Shown: piece by piece, positions 57,541 through 64,000 of the stretch | Numbering within the stretch: position 1 is the stretch's first letter | How the letters are laid out: each line of letters starts with the position of its first letter | NCBI GenBank assembly: GCA_025766275.1 | Contig: JAFKAC010000058.1 | Location: forward strand, 295,138-359,137 | Source of the DNA: Lactarius indigo | Taxonomy: Eukaryota; Basidiomycota; Agaricomycetes; Russulales; Russulaceae | Length of the DNA: 64,000 bases | Direction of reading: 5' to 3' | Translations under genes and position numbers: made by a program | Notes under the pieces: generated by a model | Told to the model about the DNA's origin: nothing | Database searches by the model: none | The model's input: only the letters and a program-made list of their open reading frames with translations

Positions 57541-57810
57541 ACGCCTCATCTACCGCCGACTTCTCCGTTCAACGTCCCTCTCTGGCCTCTGGGCCCATGG
57601 GCCTCTGAGCCGTGAGCCCCCTCCGGCCACTAAAAGCTCAGGGGAGCCGGTCTCTGCGCCGTGTGTACCCGTGTTATAGGGACTGCCCCCTCTGCCCACT
57701 CTGCTTTTCCCTTTGTCAGACACTTCCGCCCAACGTCGTTCTGGACCCATGAGTCGCGAGTCCCTCCAGCCCACTTAAAGCTCAGGGGGGCTGGTCTCTG
57801 TGCTAGGGTT
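57541..57810. repeat. Two-copy direct repeat, period about 160 bp
   Basis: Both copies carry CTTC(T/C)CGTTCAACGTCC or CTTCCGCCCAACGTCG, then CCCATG or CCCATGAGTC, then CCACT(A/T)AAAGCTCAGGGG and CTGGTCTCTGTG. Diverged; no coding function seen. Confidence 0.6.
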
Positions 57811-58800
57811 CACCTCACCACGGGTACGGGTACCGCTCAGGGTAGCGATTCTGAACCCGTGGCACGGGTACCCGCGGGTACGACTGACAATTTGTCCACT
57901 TACGACGACTCGGTCCAAGTTTACTTTAGACCCACCTTTCGACTGCGACGATGTTTGGGCCGCATCGTATCATCCGTATGGCTTAGCTGCCATATCGAAC
58001 CCAATCCCATGACGTCGCACCGCATCGCCATCGATTCTCTCGCGCTCAGGCTTCCCTCATCCCATCTTTCCGTCCAGCCATCCACACATAAACACCTCTC
58101 TTTCGTCGCTTGTTTGCCGCTCCCCCTCACATCGCATCGAATGGCATCAACGACTCCGACTACCAGTTTCGCCTCATAAACGGCCGCGTTCCTAGGGCAC
58201 TCGTAGACCGGTCACACGTCCCCACATTCATTCCACATCGCCATTGGACTCGTTGGCTCAACGTCGTGGATTGCACTCGAGACTTCAATACAACGCAACC
58301 ACTACTACTGCTACGACATTGGGCCTTCCTCACAATCATTCCAAACCTCGTCACCAGTCCTCCCCGCACAGACGCGAAAGCCTTTTCTCTTTCTTCAATT
58401 ATCCCGCTAAGTTTTTTTTTTTTTTTGAGTTCACCACGTTTCTGCTGACCTCGTCGCATACCTGTTTATTGACATAGGACCCTGACTGCTCGACAAGCCG
58501 CTGGACCCCGTCTGGCCTTTTATCTGCACATGACCCCCACTGGTCCTTACCTCAAGATGACGACGTAATGACAATAACTACGAGGCGATTACGACGATAG
58601 AGGTGACGGGCAACGACGAGGTATGCACAACCGCGATGGCGGGGCGACTTGACTCGTGACACGAATAGCATGGCGGAAACGGGCGACAGCGACCGCAGCA
58701 ACTGGGCGATCACAACCGTGACAGCGACAACGACCGCCGCGGACCATCGTACGGGTACCCATCAAACCTTCCAGCACCCGTACCCGTAGCGCGGGTGCTC
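57811..58800. other. Region bounded by inverted GGGTACGGGT motifs
   Basis: Left side: CACGGGTACGGGTACCGCTC and CACGGGTACCCGCGGGTAC. Right side near 58748-58795: CGTACGGGTACCCATC and CACCCGTACCCGTAGCGC. The facing motifs suggest the termini of a DNA element of about 1 kb. No target duplication could be fixed. Plus frames between them (57661-58179, 58110-58448) show no motif. Confidence 0.35.
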
Positions 58801-58869
58801 GTGACCACGGATACTGGCCCCGAGTAACAGGGGTTACTCTGCGTCGCGCGAACCCGTGTTACTGCCCCT

Positions 58870-59410
58870 GCCTAGCCGGCGGCAACTCGCAGGTACGTTA
58901 TTTATCCTCCAATGAAATGTAATTCATCGACGGAGACTCGATCCAAGCCGTTCAGAAAGAAACGCGCGCTACATGTGGAGCGGCGGTTCCTGCAAGACTC
59001 GGGAGACTCGCGCCGATGAATTAGCCCCACCTTACCAGAGGGAAGGCGACCACAAACAGGCCAGCGATCTGCTAACTGCCGAATCAATCGACACTATTTC
59101 CCTCTGTCTTTGTTCCATCGTCGGAATCGGTCCCGACTTTCGTACTCCTGTCGGCATGCTCTTGTGTTCGGCCACCTAATTCGTGGTGTTGAGACGAGGC
59201 TTGATGAGGTCGATGGTAGACATCACACCTGTACATAACAATGGCATAGAACGTGTGTCATCTTAATACAGTCGTTTTGGGTCGCATATAACCATTCTCC
59301 GAGTCTGGACCTGAAGACGATTGTCATTTTTGAGCGAATCTTTCGCTTGGAGTGGAGCGAAATCAGTTCAATGCCTCATCGAGGCCTCATCGTCGATCAA
59401 GCGATTCGGT
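58870..59410 (+). repeat. Dispersed repeat pair D, copy 2
   Basis: Homologous to the minus strand of 41340-41940, in inverted orientation relative to it. See that entry for shared landmarks. It starts within 100 bp of the GGGTACGGGT region. Confidence 0.75.
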
Positions 59411-59959
59411 TTGACTGTTTGACTGCATCGAAACAATACAAATTGATCCACTGTGAGATATGCAAGATGCTCGCCAGGCCCCATGGGGGCATATGCGATC
59501 AACGTGCCCATTGTTCGGCCACATAAGGAATTATGGCTACAATATGCGCCGGCGCTCTTGACGGCGCTCAGGCGCAGTGATGAAAGAATGAGGACTAACG
59601 ATCATGAGAGCTTAAGATCTTAAGCTCAAGTGATGCCGTATCCTTGGCCGTATCAAGAGACGGCACTGGCCTACACTATAGTGGGGCCATCACAAACGTA
59701 TCCGCACTAACTGATCGTGGTCAATGCGCGCGGATTAAGTTTTGGGAAATCGTGTCGAAGAGGACAATGGCATCATAGGATAACGATATTAAGTTCTTGA
59801 GATACTAGTACACGCACGAGGTCGCAGAGAGACAGATGATAACACCTAACTATAGAGCCACGTAAGGTGGACAATGCACAACACCAGTCGACCAACGGCA
59901 CGCCGATTCATTTATGTAGATACAAACCTACTACCAAGCCTACTACTGCGGGTAATCAA
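59411..59959. other. Spacer
   Basis: No gene recognised. Probably includes the 3' end of the minus-strand gene that stops at 59960. Confidence 0.4.
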
Positions 59960-61628
59960 TCACCCAGCCACTGACCTTGCTCGCTTTTCCCGTCTTGTCT
60001 CCGTTGTGTTCGTTGTTGCCCGCGTAACCCAGCTTGGCTCACCATTGTTGCGAAAGGATAGGACCCGGTCAGGATTGAGGGGATATTGCGCATTTTTCGA
60101 GACGCTTTCCCACTGTCCACCGACGCCGAGCATCCAATGTTGATGGGTATTGGTAGATGTGTCAAAATGGACATATAGATGTCCTGTCTTGGCTTGCGGG
60201 ACAATAGGCGGCGACTGAATACTTGAGCTGGACTTGGAAGAACACCAAATGGTGTAGCCGCTCCCAGAGCTGGAGCCAAATGGTCGCTGGTGCACTTGAT
60301 AACTAGTATGAGCGCCATTAGGGACCGCAGCTCCTGAGTTAGGACCTAGAGGCCCGATTACCACCTGCGGCTGGGTAACACTGGAGCAGAGATGATATAA
60401 TAAGAACACGTGGGTAGGAATGACGGTACACGCACTTTTGCGCATGTACTTCTGTGAACTTTGCGATTCCAAGTAGTGCGGGAAAGATCGCTTGCTTCAC
60501 CTGAGGGGAAATGGCCAAGGAGTCGAGGTGAGCATTCAGCACCTGGTCAAGGTCATTTCCACTAAATGTTGCTGCCATCAAGTTGGCCATGGCGCGGGCG
60601 ATAATGAGTACGGAAGGGGAGGATGTGTGTGGTTGCAGAATAGCTGCAATCGAATGCATTATCGCGTCGGCACTGTTCAAAGCAAAACATTGCGTGGGTC
60701 AGACAAGGCAGATAGCATAGCGAGGAGAAAAAGGCTACCTAGAGCCAGAAGCAGCCGCGTGAGTAGTATAGCTTGAATTGTCTACAGGCTGGCTAGTGAC
60801 GGGGAGGGGCAGTCTGATGAACAGCACACATAGATAGCATACTCACAGAGTGACAAAGTGTTCTGTGGTGAGATAGGCTGGGTGGCTGGAAGCAGCAACA
60901 GGGAAGTCTTGACAAGGTAAAGCAAAGTGTCTGGCACACAGCAGTGAGAGAACTGATAATAGTATTACAGAGGAGAAGACATACCTGGCACACAGCAGTG
61001 AGAGAACTGATGTGGACCAGGGCGTACAAGCAGTCTACTTATACTGTACAGAGGCGTGACACTACTACAAGGGAAGTAACTACAGGTCACAGAGTACAAG
61101 GAGCGCATTGTTCTATAACAGGACAAAGGAGTGTGCATATGGAGAACAAGGCGTATAGAACAAGAAGGGTCCAGACTAAGATGATATCATAATGACATCA
61201 CAATAAAGATATATCTAAAGGAAGAACAAAGACGTAGTACAATGACAAGTCCAGAGGAGTCTGTATGATGTCATAGTACATGATGTCATAGGTGACGCAA
61301 TGATAAGTAATAGATTGTACAGATCAAAACAGTATCTAATCTACAAGTCCTTTATATCTAATCTAAAGCAGTCCATGCTGCAAGTCCGGTCCGTATGAGC
61401 CGCTAAGTGCGCAAGGGTCACTTATCAACACAGTCCACTGCGATGAACGTCCCGTCATGATCAAGTTTATACGGCTTACTCCATCGCCCTTGCCAGATTC
61501 GTTAATCTGCCGTCTTGCCCCAGATGATACCGTCTCATGGCGAATCTCTGCCGAAGGATCGTCTGCGTAGACTCAGTACCCTTGTTGAAGCAGAAGGTAA
61601 AGCTCACTTTTGGAGCCTTAGGAGACAT
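59960..61628 (-). pseudogene. Four-exon gene split by a solo LTR (294 aa before insertion)
   Basis: Exon 1 61480-61628, exon 2 61431-61437 plus 60739-60809, exon 3 60436-60672, exon 4 59960-60380. Introns of 42, 66 and 55 bp are GT-AG and all frames agree once the solo LTR (60815-61430) and one copy of its CAGTC duplication are ignored. The protein begins MSPKAPKVSFTFCFNKGTES, has a helical middle (ADAIMHSIAAILQPHTSS; VLIIARAMANLMAATF; LAISPQVKQAIFPALLGIAK) and a polar C-terminus with SGSGYTIWCSSKSSSS and HWMLGVGGQWESVSKN. No known family recognised. Apart from the LTR the frame is clean, so the gene was probably functional until recently. A gypsy LTR begins 5 bp before the ATG and has removed its promoter. 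Confidence 0.65.
60815..61430 (-). mobile_element. Solo LTR (family L, copy 3) with 5-bp target duplication
   Basis: 616 bp, flanked by CAGTC at 60810-60814 and 61431-61435. Contains the internal duplicated segment like copy 1. Inserted in the coding part of exon 2 of the gene at 59960-61628, seven bases after the splice acceptor. Confidence 0.93.
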
Positions 61629-61632
61629 CTCG

Positions 61633-62216
61633 TGTTATGATCCGACGCTTCGGACCTAAGTCACAGTATGTCTCCACCCTGCCTTCCCTCCCCCCTTTTG
61701 TACTATACCTTGTTACCAAAGGAGCTACTGTTACCAGTGGCGCTGTTTCTTTGATCCGAACCTCTGTTTACTCCGTTTAGTCTCTTTGACATTGTGTGGA
61801 CTTGTGTTCATGTTGTTTGGAACCCTGTCCTATATAAACCTGTACCATAGACCGTAGGAAGCCAGACTTGGCTTCGTTTGCAATCTAGCAACCTTGCCTC
61901 CATACTTTGGTGTGACCTCGCCTTATCCCTCTCTTCTTGTGCATCCCCTACCTCAGTCCTTAACCAGGACACTTCGAAGTCTTTGCAGTTGAACTATATC
62001 AACGCGTCACACCTGTTATACTCTGTGCACTAGCAAGATCAAGTGTAGAGAAGTGTTAGACACTTCGGACGAGGAGTCCTACATTACAGAGTAGTGCTGC
62101 ACCTTGTGCCACACTTTTGTCACTCGTATTTCATAGCAATAAGACAATAGAGGTCTTCGCTTGATACTTGTGTGATTCAGAACCTTCAGAACCCACGCCC
62201 CTGCTAGGGCGTAACA
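61633..62216 (+). repeat. 5' LTR of the gypsy-like element
   Basis: Begins TGTTATGATCCGACGC and ends CTAGGGCGTAACA, so the ends form TGTTA/TAACA. A TATATAAA box lies at 61831-61838. The other LTR is outside the window. Confidence 0.8.
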
Positions 62217-62424
62217 TAAGCCAAGTCTACAACTCCCAACACACCCAAGACACTACTGCCACACAGCAGAGTGGGCGACGATCCAAGAGGACGCATCAGC
62301 CAACAATCAGACACTCCACAGAACCCAGAAACGACGGCATAGCCGGGCGACGGATCCTCCTTGACACAAGAGGCCGCTTCAGCCACCCCCTTACACAAAT
62401 CAGCACCCAAGACAGACCACAATC

Positions 62425-63062
62425 GTGGCTAGCATCAGTGTCACCTTTGAATCAGACAACGATTGGACCCCAGTCACAACCAGAACACAAGACGACCTCC
62501 CACACCACGTTAAAAGCAGTCAACTAGGAAAAGGAGCTCGCTGGGCCACAACATCAGGCAGACCACCTTGTTACAAGTGCCTCATCAAAGGCGAACTCAG
62601 ACCAGTAGAATTCATCAACAACAACTGGTACATCCTCCGATACTTTCAGAATACATACCACACCAGAGCCATAAACATCACACCGCACAGATTTGCTGAA
62701 GGACTAGGCTGGTGGAACGAAGAAGACGAACAGAACCCAGAAACGCCCCACAACAATCATCCTCAGCACCAAGAAACACTAGGGGAACATACGGACTACA
62801 ACAAGACTCATCAGGAGAAGAACCCAGCTCAGACGAAGCGGAATCACACTCAGAACTATCCCACTCCCCAGAACACCGTCTAGACATCACAGTACCCACA
62901 CAAGCTTCGTCACAAGCCAGCCCCACTATCCCTATCTGGATAGAACCATCCCCAGCGGAAGAAGGATTCCCAGCCCCACTACCACCAATCAGATTGCCCT
63001 CCCCAGTCGAACCACCCAGATCCCCATCACACCACAGCCAACACTTATCATGTCAGCCATAA
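62425..63062 (+). other. Frames between LTR and gag
   Basis: Two overlapping plus-strand frames (62425-62883 and 62712-63062), the first with GRPPCYKCLIKGELRPVEFI, the second acidic and Ser/Pro-rich. The change of frame near 62712 would give a continuous N-terminal extension upstream of gag. This may be a decayed first ORF of the element or a separate small protein. No family recognised. Confidence 0.4.
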
Positions 63063-63990
63063 ACGCCACAGGTACTGGCACAGGTACCGGCTCAAGCACC
63101 GGAACAGGAGGAACACCAACAATGAGCTCAGGAGGACTCAAAGGAGCACCCCCTACTCCGTTCACCGGAGATAGAACAGAGAGTGGTCAGTTCAAAAGAG
63201 AACTGCTACGATACATCAAGTTAAATAGCGAGAATGAACTCATCAAAGAACCTTATGCACGGGTACTATTCGCCCTTACAATGTTCAAAGGACCCAGTGT
63301 ACAGCTGTGGGTCAACCAAACCGAAGATGACATGGAAGCGGCACTAGCAGACCCCACCAAAGCCCTCACCAAAAATAGCAAAGATCTTTGGGACGGTTTT
63401 CTCGACACCTTCGACAGAGACTGGACCAACACCCTAACAAAGAAAGAGCCTATCAAAGCTCATCAATTTGACGATGCAAGGTGGAGCGTTGGACAGTTAC
63501 ATCCTCGACTTCGAACACCTTGCAGGAATAGCAGGATGGGCAAGAGATGCCCCTGGGACGGTGGAATTCTTCAAAAGAGGACTACCCACAGGACTGTATC
63601 GTGCTTGCCTTATGCGAACCACCATCCCAAACACCATGGACGAGTGGCAAACCGCTGCCAGAGCAGAACACCAACGCTGGAAGCTACTAAAAGCCAGACC
63701 AGGGAATAGAAACCCAGGGCCAACCCAGAATGTCCACCAAGGACGACCAAAGCGAGCCCAAATGCGATGGATGTAGATGCCACCACCTCCACCCTTTTAA
63801 GAAGCTTACTGAAGAAGAAAAGAAAGCCCTCATGAAAGAAGGACGCTGCTTCAAATGCAGACAGCAAGGACATATGGCTAGGAACTGTCAACGACAAAAT
63901 ACCACACCAAACCAAAGCCAGAGCCACAGACACCCAAGAAGCGGACACTGCACCCCCATACACCCCAGAAGCAAGCACCTCATCAGTGGC
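63050..63990 (+). pseudogene. gag: Gypsy-like gag with frameshift (partial)
   Basis: Starts MSAINATGTGTGTGSS and enters a capsid-like region: FTGDRTESGQFKRELLRYI, RVLFALTMFKGPSVQLW, WDGFLDTFDRDW. Near 63466 the homologous frame continues one base out of register (LDSYILDFEHLAGIAGWARD, FFKRGLPTGLYRACL), so a small indel breaks the protein. The third piece holds KKLTEEEKKALMKEGRCFKC with RQQGHMARNC, a CCHC zinc knuckle that binds the element's RNA, again in another frame. At least two frame breaks make this copy defective unless the shifts are programmed. Confidence 0.7.
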
Positions 63991-64000
63991 TGCTACCACA

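Larger units (their letters stand above)
61633..64000 (+). mobile_element. Ty3/gypsy-like retrotransposon, 5' part, runs out of the window
   Basis: A 584-bp 5' LTR (61633-62216) is followed by leader frames and a gag gene with a zinc knuckle. Polymerase domains would lie beyond base 64000, so the gypsy assignment rests on the gag type and LTR layout. Confidence 0.75.

Overview
The window looks like a gene-poor, transposon-rich stretch of a mushroom-forming basidiomycete (Agaricomycetes). The reasons are many 42-69 bp GT-AG introns, a KDZ-family transposase with a CxC2 cysteine cluster, DUF6535 membrane-protein genes, a tnp2-type transposase, Ty1/copia and Ty3/gypsy elements, solo LTRs and several dispersed multicopy fragments. 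No rRNA, tRNA or CRISPR array was recognised. No gene with a clear housekeeping function was found, except that a small beta-propeller-like gene (39.6-41.0 kb) appears intact.

Region 1-13.2 kb reads as one accessory island. It has a decayed KDZ transposase (minus strand, cut by the window start) and four cargo-like genes whose reading frames are intact once short introns are removed: a 122-aa protein (3485-3914, minus), a 466-aa hexacysteine zinc-cluster protein (6918-8524, minus), a 145-aa Ala/Pro protein (8928-9408, plus, divergent from the previous one) and a 562-aa eight-exon protein (10284-12346, plus). Between them lie five tandem arrays of different period (14, about 24, 16, about 170 and 38 bp), all built around the same TCCGA core.

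Region 13.2-35 kb is a duplicated block of DUF6535 genes in three states. Copy 1 is truncated and broken by an 851-bp TTA-flanked MITE, copy 2 (23254-25990) is intact, and copy 3 has an internal deletion. Minus-strand fragments of a second multicopy family lie beside them. The block also holds a 2.8-kb foldback element with 850-bp arms (18654-21465) that contains a nested solo LTR, and a very young complete copia element (27574-34420).

Region 35-55 kb holds two copies of an uncharacterised gene family (one clearly decayed), the beta-propeller-like gene, a complete five-exon tnp2 transposase gene (44467-48402, minus), a 206-aa orphan gene (49663-50337) and a decayed P-loop NTPase/nuclease-like gene (52045-54906, minus). 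Region 55-64 kb is mostly non-coding and repetitive. It ends in a four-exon gene that is split by a solo LTR and capped at its start codon by a gypsy element running out of the window.

The genes do not form a metabolic pathway. The common theme is mobile-element turnover. Three solo LTRs of one family, a copia pair, a MITE and a foldback element all keep readable target-site duplications, so the order of many insertions can be worked out. Exon models were assembled by eye from splice signals and frame continuity; family assignments come from recognised motifs and no database search was run.
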